A program made the position numbers and the translations under genes. Below the pieces are notes generated by a model, which saw only the letters and a list, made by a program, of their open reading frames with translations, was not told the origin of the DNA and did no database searches. A DNA stretch of 64,000 nucleotides from Terrimonas pollutisoli (GTDB lineage Bacteria > Bacteroidota > Bacteroidia > Chitinophagales > Chitinophagaceae), in contig NZ_JARKNA010000002.1 in assembly GCF_029360765.1 (NCBI RefSeq), positions 493,334 to 557,333 of the forward strand, read 5' to 3'. Position 1 is the first letter of the stretch, and every line of letters starts with the position of its first letter. Of the stretch, positions 1 through 8,176 are shown in pieces.

Positions 1-2
1 TG

Positions 3-917
3 AAGTTAAATACAAGGATATGGAAGTTCAATTATCAAAACTTGTTCATGGAGTTGCACAATGCTTATCAGCGGGGTGGCGACAAGTTGCTGGGTAAGAA
101 GTATGCTGTAATGCATCATCTTGATATCAATATTTTGAAATGGTTAAATGTGGGTTTATTTGAAGGCGTCGTTTTTGGCCGTACTAATAAGTTCGATTTC
201 TCTTATTTAAATCCCATCATTTTTTACCGGTCGATCGAACAACAAAACGGGAGCCAGGACAATGCGGTAGTGGGTCTCGATCTTAAAGCCAATATTGCCA
301 AACGTTTCCAGGTATATGGACAGTTATTGCTGGATGAATTTAAACTTTCTGAGGTAAGAGCGAACCGGGGTTGGTGGGGTAACAAGTTCGGAATACAGAT
401 GGGGGCCAAATACATTGACGCCTTCAATATCAAAAATCTTGATCTGCAAATTGAGCATAACAGGATTCGACCATTCACGTATGCTCACAGGGATTCCGTA
501 GCAAATTATACACACTATAATCAGCCTTTAGCACATCCATTGATGGCAAACTTCAAAGAGCTGATAGGTATAGCTCGTTATCAACCTGCACCTAAATGGA
601 TGGTACAAGTGAAAGGTATCATTTACCAGCAGGGAAGAGATACTGGTGCGGTAAGCTATGGAAGTAATATTTTCTTGCCTAATACACCACCTTACAGGGT
701 GGGTGATTATGGATACAATATTGGTTCAGGATGGAAAACGAATGTGGTGTATGGGTCGCTGCTGTTATCCTATGAGTGGAAGCAAAATCTTTTCCTGGAG
801 TTGTTTGGAGCGTATCGCAAACAGGAAACAAAAACAGCTCCGGTTACTTCAGACAATAGTACTACTGTATCGTTTGGCGTAAGATGGAATATGCATCGGA
901 GGGAGTTTGATTTTTAG
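3..917 (+). CDS. C-terminal part of an outer-membrane beta-barrel protein (capsule assembly Wzi / gliding motility RemB-like), truncated by window start
   Basis: Frame open from base 3; alternating beta-strand sequence ending in ...SFGVRWNMHRREFDF; Wzi/RemB-like pattern (LLLDEF, NPIIFYRSIEQQNGSQDN). Confidence 0.6.
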   Translation, partial: KLNTRIWKFNYQNLFMELHNAYQRGGDKLLGKKYAVMHHLDINILKWLNVGLFEGVVFGRTNKFDFSYLNPIIFYRSIEQQNGSQDNAVVGLDLKANIAKRFQVYGQLLLDEFKLSEVRANRGWWGNKFGIQMGAKYIDAFNIKNLDLQIEHNRIRPFTYAHRDSVANYTHYNQPLAHPLMANFKELIGIARYQPAPKWMVQVKGIIYQQGRDTGAVSYGSNIFLPNTPPYRVGDYGYNIGSGWKTNVVYGSLLLSYEWKQNLFLELFGAYRKQETKTAPVTSDNSTTVSFGVRWNMHRREFDF

Positions 918-938
918 CGGCGCGGCCTCACCCTCCTT

Positions 939-961
939 CTCCCTCTCCCAAGGAGAGGGAG
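939..961. repeat. Perfect 10-bp inverted repeat CTCCCTCTCC-CAA-GGAGAGGGAG in convergent intergenic region
   Basis: Read directly in sequence. Confidence 0.8.
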
Positions 962-1081
962 TGGTGCTGTATATCTTTAATCAACTTCATAACTGCCACA
1001 TCAACTTTATATCGCTAACTAGCATTTTCGAAGATTCAAATTAGAATTGACATTCCAAAAAGCGAGGTTTGTGAGTTGACT

Positions 1082-1100
1082 CCTTCCCTTTGGGGGAAGG
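1082..1100. repeat. Inverted repeat CCTTCCC-TTTGG-GGGAAGG, possible terminator or dispersed repeat
   Basis: Read directly in sequence. Confidence 0.7.
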
Positions 1101-1117
1101 CTGGGATGGGGCCGGTC

Positions 1118-1855
1118 TTACCCCTCAATATGCAAACTAAATACGATCATCCTCGACTGTATCTTATCAAATACACTTGAGTATTTTAAATTCGCATCAC
1201 GGCTATGAATATTGTTAAGGCCGTTGCTGATCTTTAACTCGGGTGAAAGAATAAAACTGGGAAAGAAGAAGTTGAAGCCCAGGCCAAGTTCAACGCCGTA
1301 ATCGAATTTTTTAATTTTTACCAGGTCTTCGGCACGTTTTGCACGGGCATTGCTGGCAAGATCTATATCACCTTTGACCCCTGTCATCATATACACCCGG
1401 AAGTTGCCGATCCGGTCGGATTGCAATTTGACCTGTACGGGGAAAGTGACCAATACCGATTCAATAGTTTTATTGATTTCGGTTTGACCGCCTTCAGGAT
1501 GTTTTAACTTATAATAGATGGTGCGCTCTGTAAACATTAACTGGGGATTAAAGCGCAACTGGAAACGATCAGACAGGCGGGCAGTAGCCAGTAAGCCCAA
1601 CGCAAAGCCATTTGAGTTCTTCGGTTCTGCAACATAGACGCTATCATTTTCTAAAAAACGGGAATGGAGCGAGGTTTGAAAGCGGGACATGTTAGACCCT
1701 AATGTGATTCCGAAGTAGTATGGCTTGCTATCATGATCATATTGATAGAGCTCCCGGGTTTGGGCTTGGGCAACCTGTGCAAACAACAATACTCCAGCTA
1801 CGAGACATAGTTTGGTTCTTAACGTTCGGGTTTTCGTCCGGTGTAAATGCAACAT
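1118..1855 (-). CDS. porT: PorT-like outer-membrane beta-barrel protein (type IX secretion/gliding)
   Basis: Signal peptide plus PorT-family pattern; immediately downstream of ubiE, an arrangement common in Bacteroidota. Confidence 0.75.
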   Translation of the reverse strand: MLHLHRTKTRTLRTKLCLVAGVLLFAQVAQAQTRELYQYDHDSKPYYFGITLGSNMSRFQTSLHSRFLENDSVYVAEPKNSNGFALGLLATARLSDRFQLRFNPQLMFTERTIYYKLKHPEGGQTEINKTIESVLVTFPVQVKLQSDRIGNFRVYMMTGVKGDIDLASNARAKRAEDLVKIKKFDYGVELGLGFNFFFPSFILSPELKISNGLNNIHSRDANLKYSSVFDKIQSRMIVFSLHIEG

Positions 1856-2571
1856 ATACCTAAGCTTAGCGGTTTATAACGGGTATCGGAATAACCAGTT
1901 TTATTTAAAATATCAACCAGGTTTTGCCTGTCAGGAAAAGCATTGGCCGACTCACACAAATAATCATATGCTTCCTTGTTTTGCCTGAACAACCGGGCCA
2001 TTTGTGGAGCGATGACACCCATATACAAATTATAGAAACTGCGTATAGGCTGCCTTGGTTTTGAAAATTCCAGGATGACTAATTGTCCACCAGGTTTTAA
2101 AACCCTTAAAATTTCAGCCAATCCTTTTTCCAGATTTTCAAAATTGCGAATGCCAAAAGCCACCATCCCGGCATCAAACGTATTTTCCCCAAAATTTATT
2201 GTTTCGGAATCCCCTACCTGTAATTGGATTTTAGATGCAAGTCCTTCTTTTTCAATTTTCTTTCGCCCAACTTCCAGCATTTGTGGGGATATATCGATGC
2301 CTACAACCTGGGCCGGGTTAAGCATTTTGCAAGCCCGGATTGCCATATCTGCCGTGCCGGTTGCGATATCTAAAATAGTTTGGGGATTATCTTTTTTCAG
2401 CAGACAAATGGCTTTTTTGCGCCAGCCTACATCCGTACGGGCCGAGAGAAAACGGTTCATGAAATCATAACGGCCGGCGATGCGATCAAACATTTCAGCC
2501 ACCTGCTCTTTCTTGGTTTTTCCCGAATCCTTAAATGGTATAATATGGTCGTGTGGTAAGGGGTTAGACAT
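1819..2571 (-). CDS. ubiE: Bifunctional demethylmenaquinone / ubiquinone methyltransferase
   Basis: MFDRIAGRYDFMNRFLSARTDVGWRKK...DIATGTADMAI...GIRNFENLEKGLAEILRVLKPGG; start set at MSNPLPHD rather than ORF-track start. Confidence 0.95.
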   Translation of the reverse strand: MSNPLPHDHIIPFKDSGKTKKEQVAEMFDRIAGRYDFMNRFLSARTDVGWRKKAICLLKKDNPQTILDIATGTADMAIRACKMLNPAQVVGIDISPQMLEVGRKKIEKEGLASKIQLQVGDSETINFGENTFDAGMVAFGIRNFENLEKGLAEILRVLKPGGQLVILEFSKPRQPIRSFYNLYMGVIAPQMARLFRQNKEAYDYLCESANAFPDRQNLVDILNKTGYSDTRYKPLSLGICCIYTGRKPER

Positions 2572-2686
2572 GGGGGGCAAAGGTAAGCTTAGGATTTCTC
2601 TTTTGGCAAGGGATTGGATTTTTAACAATAGTCAGCCGCAATGCCATACCATCTTTATTTCTGTTCATCCACTATCTTGCAGCCTC

Positions 2687-3322
2687 ATGGAAATTAAAGA
2701 TGCCAAATATTTAATCAGCAATGCGGATTTTAAACAGTGCCCGCCACCCGACAGGCCGGAGTATGCTTTTATAGGAAGGAGCAATGTGGGCAAGTCATCC
2801 TTGATAAATATGCTGACCAATAAAAAGACATTGGCCAAAACTTCTTCGGCACCAGGAAAAACGCAACTCATCAATCATTTTGACATTGTATCTAATGATC
2901 GTAAGAAGTGGTACCTGGTAGATCTTCCCGGCTATGGTTATGCAAAAGTGTCACAGAAAAGCCGGCGACGGTGGGAACAGATGATCGAAGGCTATATCCG
3001 TAAACGGGAAAATCTCGTTTGTCTTTTTGTTTTGGTCGATAGCCGTCATGAGCCACAAAACATCGACTATGAGTTTTTAAATGACCTCGGACGCTGGGAA
3101 ATTCCTTTTGTTATCGTATTTACCAAAAGTGATAAGAATAAACCTGGCGCTACCACACGTAATGTCGAAGCATTTTTAGATGGCATGGGAGAATATTGGG
3201 AGGAGCCACCACCATATTTTATCACCTCTGCTGTTAAAAAAGATGGAAGGGACTTATTATTAAATTATATCGAAGGGTTGAATAAGGGATTTGTGATCAC
3301 TGGTAATGAAAATTCGAATTAG
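2687..3322 (+). CDS. engB: Ribosome biogenesis GTP-binding protein YihA/YsxC/EngB
   Basis: PEYAFIGRSNVGKSSLINMLTNKK (G1), DLPGYGYAKVS (G3), FTKSDK (G4); start at MEIKDAKYL. Confidence 0.95.
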   Translation: MEIKDAKYLISNADFKQCPPPDRPEYAFIGRSNVGKSSLINMLTNKKTLAKTSSAPGKTQLINHFDIVSNDRKKWYLVDLPGYGYAKVSQKSRRRWEQMIEGYIRKRENLVCLFVLVDSRHEPQNIDYEFLNDLGRWEIPFVIVFTKSDKNKPGATTRNVEAFLDGMGEYWEEPPPYFITSAVKKDGRDLLLNYIEGLNKGFVITGNENSN

Positions 3323-3369
3323 TTTGTTTTCTATTTTATCTGTTTCTTTGCACCGAACCAGGCACCAAC

Positions 3370-3576
3370 ATGAAGAAAGTATTTAGCGAGCGCAATATTG
3401 TAGTTGTATTATTTATAGCAGCATTTGTGGTTTTTTCTTTTGCACAGGAAGACGCCAAAAAGATCGAAAGAATGCAAGGCGGAGTCGTGGTTGCCAACCC
3501 ATCTATTATTTCTTCTCCCAAGCAAACCGCGGAAGTCAGTACGGTTAATAATGCTGCTTCAGTAGTAGTGAAATAG
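3370..3576 (+). CDS. Small hypothetical exported protein (68 aa)
   Basis: Signal-peptide-like N-terminus MKKVFSERNIVVVLFIAAFVVFSFAQ. Confidence 0.5.
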   Translation: MKKVFSERNIVVVLFIAAFVVFSFAQEDAKKIERMQGGVVVANPSIISSPKQTAEVSTVNNAASVVVK

Positions 3577-3687
3577 AATTTCAGCGAATTCCCAATTAAT
3601 TATTTAAGCAATATTATTGAAAAGTAGGGGAGACGATTCCTTGTGCGGGGCGTGCCCCACATTTTTTTTAAACGGAGGCCGGGAGGT

Positions 3688-4161
3688 TTAGTTCACAACT
3701 TTATTTGCACAGCTGCTGCTGGCAAATGCTTCAGGTTTGGCTTTGAAAGCAAAACCCATTCCGAGGATATAACCCATAGCTTCTTTCAAGGCGTCATTAC
3801 TTTTGAAATGCGGGTTAGTATTGATGTCAGCATGCACTTCCATGTCCACATTGTAAATGGTGAACAGGTTGCAAAGCTCATAAGCAATTTCAATGCTTTT
3901 GGCTACTTCCATCAACATTCTTTCCTTAATTGTGAATTGCTGGCGGGTTTTGTCATTGTGAATGAACATAAATCCGCCATGGCCTTCTCTTAAAAAGACA
4001 ATTACTGTAGCAAATTCCGTTTCTTTCCCTTTTACCTGGGAGTCAGTTCCAATGCAAACTTTTAATTTGTAACCGGCTGCAGTTTCCCGTTTGATAGCAT
4101 TTTCAACTGCGTTGGTAATCGGGAGATCAATCGTGTCGCCATTAAATTTTCTCCATCGCAT
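3688..4161 (-). CDS. YkuK/DUF458-family RNase H-like protein
   Basis: VCIGTDSQVKGKETEFATVIVFLREGHGGFMFIH characteristic of YkuK family. Confidence 0.75.
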   Translation of the reverse strand: MRWRKFNGDTIDLPITNAVENAIKRETAAGYKLKVCIGTDSQVKGKETEFATVIVFLREGHGGFMFIHNDKTRQQFTIKERMLMEVAKSIEIAYELCNLFTIYNVDMEVHADINTNPHFKSNDALKEAMGYILGMGFAFKAKPEAFASSSCANKVVN

Positions 4162-4247
4162 ATAAAAAGAGGTTTTTCTAAGTTATAGAAAAACCATCAA
4201 ATAACAAAGAGTATAATGGTTATGGTTGTGTTAACGGACTTTTTTTA

Positions 4248-4286
4248 ACTGATGATACAGCCATGGTGAGTGGCTATATCATCAGT
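4248..4286. repeat. Strong 16-nt imperfect inverted repeat (ACTGATGATAcAGCCA / TGGCTaTATCATCAGT)
   Basis: Read directly; one mismatch, 7-nt loop. Confidence 0.85.
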
Positions 4287-4745
4287 AATAGTGGACAAGG
4301 AAGGATCAACCTTTCGCTATGTAGCGGGTGGTTTTAATAACAACATGATTCAGGTTGTTGTCATAGGTATTGGTAGCTGCAAAAGGGTTGCGAGTGAATA
4401 CAGCGCAGCACAACATCTTTATTTCTTCACCTAACCTGGATATGCGCCAAAAAAGGGTAATGCGGTTTGCAAAAGAATAGAAACGATGAACCTTTGTGAC
4501 CTGCCAGTAAAGCAGAAAAGATGATATGTAAGCAAGGCAATTGCCTGCAGGTAAAAGGTTGATCATGGGTATTATTAAATAAGTAGAAAATACTGCACAG
4601 GAGTAAGGCCTGTGCTGCTTATCAGAGGGGACGGTCATCAAAGATTTGAAAATTTTCTTTCAGCAGCCAAATATCAGGCGGTACAATCTTATAAATAGAG
4701 TGTTAGTACGTTGAGGCAAATCGTAAATCTTCGGCAATTATTAAA

Positions 4746-5114
4746 TTAGTATTGGCCCGTGCTGAGCATCACCAGTGTGCAGGCTTCGAGTGGTTGAATC
4801 TTGTTTTCTTTGGCGAGCCGGATCAGTTCTTCGTTTTCGGTACCCGGGTTAAAGATGATTCTTTTCGGTTTCAAAGAAACAATATAATCATAGTACTCCT
4901 GCTGATGGATGGGATTCAGGTAAAGAGTGACGGTATCAATATCATTCACTTCCTGTTTTTCCTTTTCAATGATAACATCGCTCACCTTTGTATTCTTTCT
5001 TCCAATAGCCACAACCGGGTGGCCATAACTTCGCAACCGTTGAATGGCTAAATAACTATAACGGGATGGATTATCAGAAGCGCCTAAAACCAGGGTTTTC
5101 TTAAGTTCTTTCAT
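4746..5114 (-). CDS. CoA-binding domain protein (YccU-like)
   Basis: VLGASDNPSRYSYLAIQRLRSYGHPVVAIG...RIIFNPGTENEEL. Confidence 0.85.
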   Translation of the reverse strand: MKELKKTLVLGASDNPSRYSYLAIQRLRSYGHPVVAIGRKNTKVSDVIIEKEKQEVNDIDTVTLYLNPIHQQEYYDYIVSLKPKRIIFNPGTENEELIRLAKENKIQPLEACTLVMLSTGQY

Positions 5115-5206
5115 GGGATAAAGCTATCCAAATATCAAGTCATTGCCAAAGCATTCAACTGCCCCCCGCGACATTTGATTGCTACTTATTCCTGGTCGAA
5201 AACCTA

Positions 5207-5602
5207 TCAGCCTGTGTAAACCAGGCTGAATATTACACTGAGGTAAGTCCATAGAAGTGAAAACAGGATGTGAATTGTTGTTTCAAATGTTTTGCCTTTC
5301 CAAATCTTTGCTGAGTAGCCAAAGAACTGGATAAATAATCTGGCGATCCAAAATATCGCCAATCCGAGACACACACGTCTTCCTAATATTGTTTCAACAA
5401 GCTCACTCGTTGAAGTCAGACAGAGAAGTCCAATTAAAAAGACTACAAATGCTATAAAGAAAGAATGCACATACATCAATTGCCTGTTGATAATACTTAA
5501 GGAGTTGAGTTCCTGTTTCCACTTGAAGTATTTTGGAAAAATGGCGTGAATTAAAGCCAGGATAATTAAAAATATACCGATTATTTTAAGATGTAGTTCC
5601 AT
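5207..5602 (-). CDS. Hypothetical four-TM membrane protein
   Basis: Hydrophobic segments; last gene of minus-strand operon. Confidence 0.6.
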   Translation of the reverse strand: MELHLKIIGIFLIILALIHAIFPKYFKWKQELNSLSIINRQLMYVHSFFIAFVVFLIGLLCLTSTSELVETILGRRVCLGLAIFWIARLFIQFFGYSAKIWKGKTFETTIHILFSLLWTYLSVIFSLVYTG

Positions 5603-5619
5603 TGTATAATAAGAATCGT

Positions 5620-6369
5620 TTACGGGCTACAGTTGAAGATTGACATAAATGCTGTGAACTTGGTTTCCTTGAAAGAGGAAAAGCCTGCACGCTCAAAAGC
5701 TTTTTTCCAGACAGGGCGGGAGAAAAAGTGAGTGAAACCTACCGAGAAAGCCAGGAAATTGGGAAAGTCCCGCAAATGCTCTACCATAATTACAGTTCCA
5801 CCCGGCTTACATAAGCGATGACATTCTTTTAAAAACTGAACTTTTTCCTCATTTGATCTTATCTCATGTACTGCCGACAGCAGAAAGACAATATCGGCAG
5901 TGTTATCTTTTATCGGAATAAAATTCGATACTATTTGTTGCGTATTTGGATATACCAAACTTACTTTACGGGCTCTTTTAATAGCAGGTTCCGTGTGCCG
6001 CCTGGCATTGTAAAAATCAAACACTTTTAAATCAGCATGTGGAAACTTGTTTTTGATAAGAAAGCTCGTTTCGTCAAAGCCGGCATTAATATTCACGACC
6101 AGGTTTACTTTTTCGTCATTCCTGATCAGATTTTTCAGCCAATGCAAACTGTAATAACCGGAAAAGTCATACACATAAGCTGAGACAATCAATGGCATTA
6201 TGAAGCCATATAGAAAAGCTATTATAATGAGCCAAAAAAGAGTAGTGGGCCAATCAATAAAAAAAAGGCTGGTGATCACTGCAGCTAAGGCCACAAAACC
6301 TATGATATAAAAATGGCGGTTGAAGCTTAAAATATTTAAAGCGCCTTGAAATTTTCTTCTCTGTTCCAT
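5620..6369 (-). CDS. Membrane-anchored class I SAM-dependent methyltransferase
   Basis: N-terminal TM segments, VVNINAGFDETSFL...DIVFLLSAVHEI...CKPGGTVIMVEHLRD. Confidence 0.75.
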   Translation of the reverse strand: MEQRRKFQGALNILSFNRHFYIIGFVALAAVITSLFFIDWPTTLFWLIIIAFLYGFIMPLIVSAYVYDFSGYYSLHWLKNLIRNDEKVNLVVNINAGFDETSFLIKNKFPHADLKVFDFYNARRHTEPAIKRARKVSLVYPNTQQIVSNFIPIKDNTADIVFLLSAVHEIRSNEEKVQFLKECHRLCKPGGTVIMVEHLRDFPNFLAFSVGFTHFFSRPVWKKAFERAGFSSFKETKFTAFMSIFNCSP

Positions 6370-7097
6370 TTTTCAGTTTTGCCTTTTTTCCAATAATAGG
6401 GAACGCTTTCAATAATAAAAGCATTAGCCAATTTTATTTCCTTTAGTTCCAGATTGTCTAAAAAAGAAAAGCGATAATCGAGCACTTTCAAAGGTCTTGG
6501 GGTCCAATTTTTCCTGACTCCCTCAATGATGAGGACTTTTTTATGGGCAGGAGAATAGGTAAATGTGAATGGCAGCGGTCCGGCAAATCTTCGTGCTTCT
6601 TTCCAGTTACTAAAGGGCGATTCGTTGGGTAAAGAAGCATTCTCCTGTGAGTCTTCGATCTGTATTTTAAAGTCTGATTTCGTTGAACATATTTCTATTG
6701 TGCTGCTTTGTTTTCCCTGTTGAATGTCGGTTGTTGTATAATTGTAATGAGTAAAAAGATTGCCGAAGAGCTGCATTTTCTTTTTGTCTGTCTCAGATTT
6801 AAGAATATATAATCCTCGCAGCCTTTTACCTGCCTGGTTGGTAAACCTGACAAATACACGATACCCGATAAGAAAAAAATCATTGCCCAGAATTTTTGGA
6901 AACCCCTTAGGTCTTAAGTCCTTTGTCTGCACCATCGCCACAGCAATAAATGCCCACTTTTCATTAAAAATGTCTAACTCCAAACATTCAGGAATGAGAT
7001 GTTGTATTTGCTCTTTGGGAATAGCGAAAGTCAGAACAATTGAACTTTTGAAAAAAGCTTCAACAGCAAAAGGGTGATTTTTCAGGAATGGAAACAT
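6336..7097 (-). CDS. DUF2071 (YqjF-like) family protein
   Basis: Overall pattern of DUF2071; overlaps both neighbours by short stretches (operon). Confidence 0.65.
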   Translation of the reverse strand: MFPFLKNHPFAVEAFFKSSIVLTFAIPKEQIQHLIPECLELDIFNEKWAFIAVAMVQTKDLRPKGFPKILGNDFFLIGYRVFVRFTNQAGKRLRGLYILKSETDKKKMQLFGNLFTHYNYTTTDIQQGKQSSTIEICSTKSDFKIQIEDSQENASLPNESPFSNWKEARRFAGPLPFTFTYSPAHKKVLIIEGVRKNWTPRPLKVLDYRFSFLDNLELKEIKLANAFIIESVPYYWKKGKTEKWNREENFKAL

Positions 7098-7483
7098 GTG
7101 GCCTGTTGAGTTAGTTTTTTATTCGGGTGAAATTCGTTGTAGCAGATCAGTATAATAAAGGCAAAAGCAAAGATTGCATTGGCTCTTCCCCATAATAGTA
7201 AGTCGGGTGCAAGAAAAAATTCTAAAAGGTTCATTGCAGCGATTGCCAAAATTTGTGTCACTGCGCTAAGACGTTTCTGAATGCCGATTAATATCCACAC
7301 AGCCATTCCAATTTCGGTAATGCCGATTAAGATCGTTAGTAGTCGTGCATGCCCACCTAAAATCCTTTCGACAATTTCCTGGTGTCTTGGTACAAGATTT
7401 AATACTTTACAGAAAAGTCCGTTAGCGATCCAAACAGTCGCAATAAAATAGTGCAACCAGTTTGGTGAAAAATGCTTTCGCAT
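7082..7483 (-). CDS. DoxX-like family membrane protein
   Basis: WIANGLFCKVLNLVPRHQEIVERILG...ITEIGMAVWIL. Confidence 0.7.
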   Translation of the reverse strand: MRKHFSPNWLHYFIATVWIANGLFCKVLNLVPRHQEIVERILGGHARLLTILIGITEIGMAVWILIGIQKRLSAVTQILAIAAMNLLEFFLAPDLLLWGRANAIFAFAFIILICYNEFHPNKKLTQQATCFHS

Positions 7484-7489
7484 ATAAAC

Positions 7490-7996
7490 TCATTTAAAGA
7501 GCTTGACCAGGTTGCTCACAAACCAGCTTTCTTCCGCCCTGATCATTGTGTCCAATGTTTTATCGGCTTGCTTGCCCAATTTCTTAATGCCGCTAACCGT
7601 GTCCACAAAGGCTTTGACGTGTTTATCTTTTTTGTCCCCTTCCACTTCTTCCAGTTGATCCAATAATTTCAACATAGGCTCCAACTCTCTCTTTTTTCTT
7701 TCTTTCACGATCATTTTTACCACTTTCCAGATATCCTTTTCCGCAGAAAAATATTCTTTTCTCTCACCCGGCAGGATGACCCGCTCCACTAATCCCCAAC
7801 TGATCAACTCACGGATATTCATGTTGACATTGCCACGGCTGATGTTTAACTCTTCCATCATGTCGTCCTGGGTAAGCGGATCGGGGCTTATTAATAGCAA
7901 TGCATGAATTTGGGCCATGGTACGGTTGATGCCCCAGTTTGTACCAAATGCACCCCAACTGCTGATGAATTGTTGTTTGGCTTCTGTAAGTTTCAT
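7490..7996 (-). CDS. GbsR/MarR-family transcriptional regulator
   Basis: INRTMAQIHALLLISPDPLTQDDMMEELNISRGNVNMNIRELISWGLVERV winged helix. Confidence 0.85.
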   Translation of the reverse strand: MKLTEAKQQFISSWGAFGTNWGINRTMAQIHALLLISPDPLTQDDMMEELNISRGNVNMNIRELISWGLVERVILPGERKEYFSAEKDIWKVVKMIVKERKKRELEPMLKLLDQLEEVEGDKKDKHVKAFVDTVSGIKKLGKQADKTLDTMIRAEESWFVSNLVKLFK

Positions 7997-8023
7997 GAGC
8001 CAAAGCTAGGGTAAATATTTTGA

Positions 8024-8045
8024 ATTTTCAATAATTACTGAAAAT
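8024..8045. promoter_or_regulatory. Perfect inverted repeat ATTTTCA-N8-TGAAAAT, candidate operator of the adjacent GbsR/MarR regulator
   Basis: Located 28 bp upstream of regulator start. Confidence 0.5.
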
Positions 8046-8176
8046 AAAATTTGTAATAGTAAGTGAACTTTACTTTATCACAAACTTTCAACCTAAATAA
8101 CCCCGGATGAAAAAAGCGAAATAGAAAACGGGGCTTATCTTTCCAATAATTTTTCAACTCTTTTGTTTATACGATC

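Noticed and set aside
3643-3993. 116-aa plus-strand ORF
   Set aside because: Antisense to the YkuK-like gene, shadow ORF.
4306-4641. 111-aa minus-strand ORF
   Set aside because: No recognisable family, weak coding character; may be spurious.
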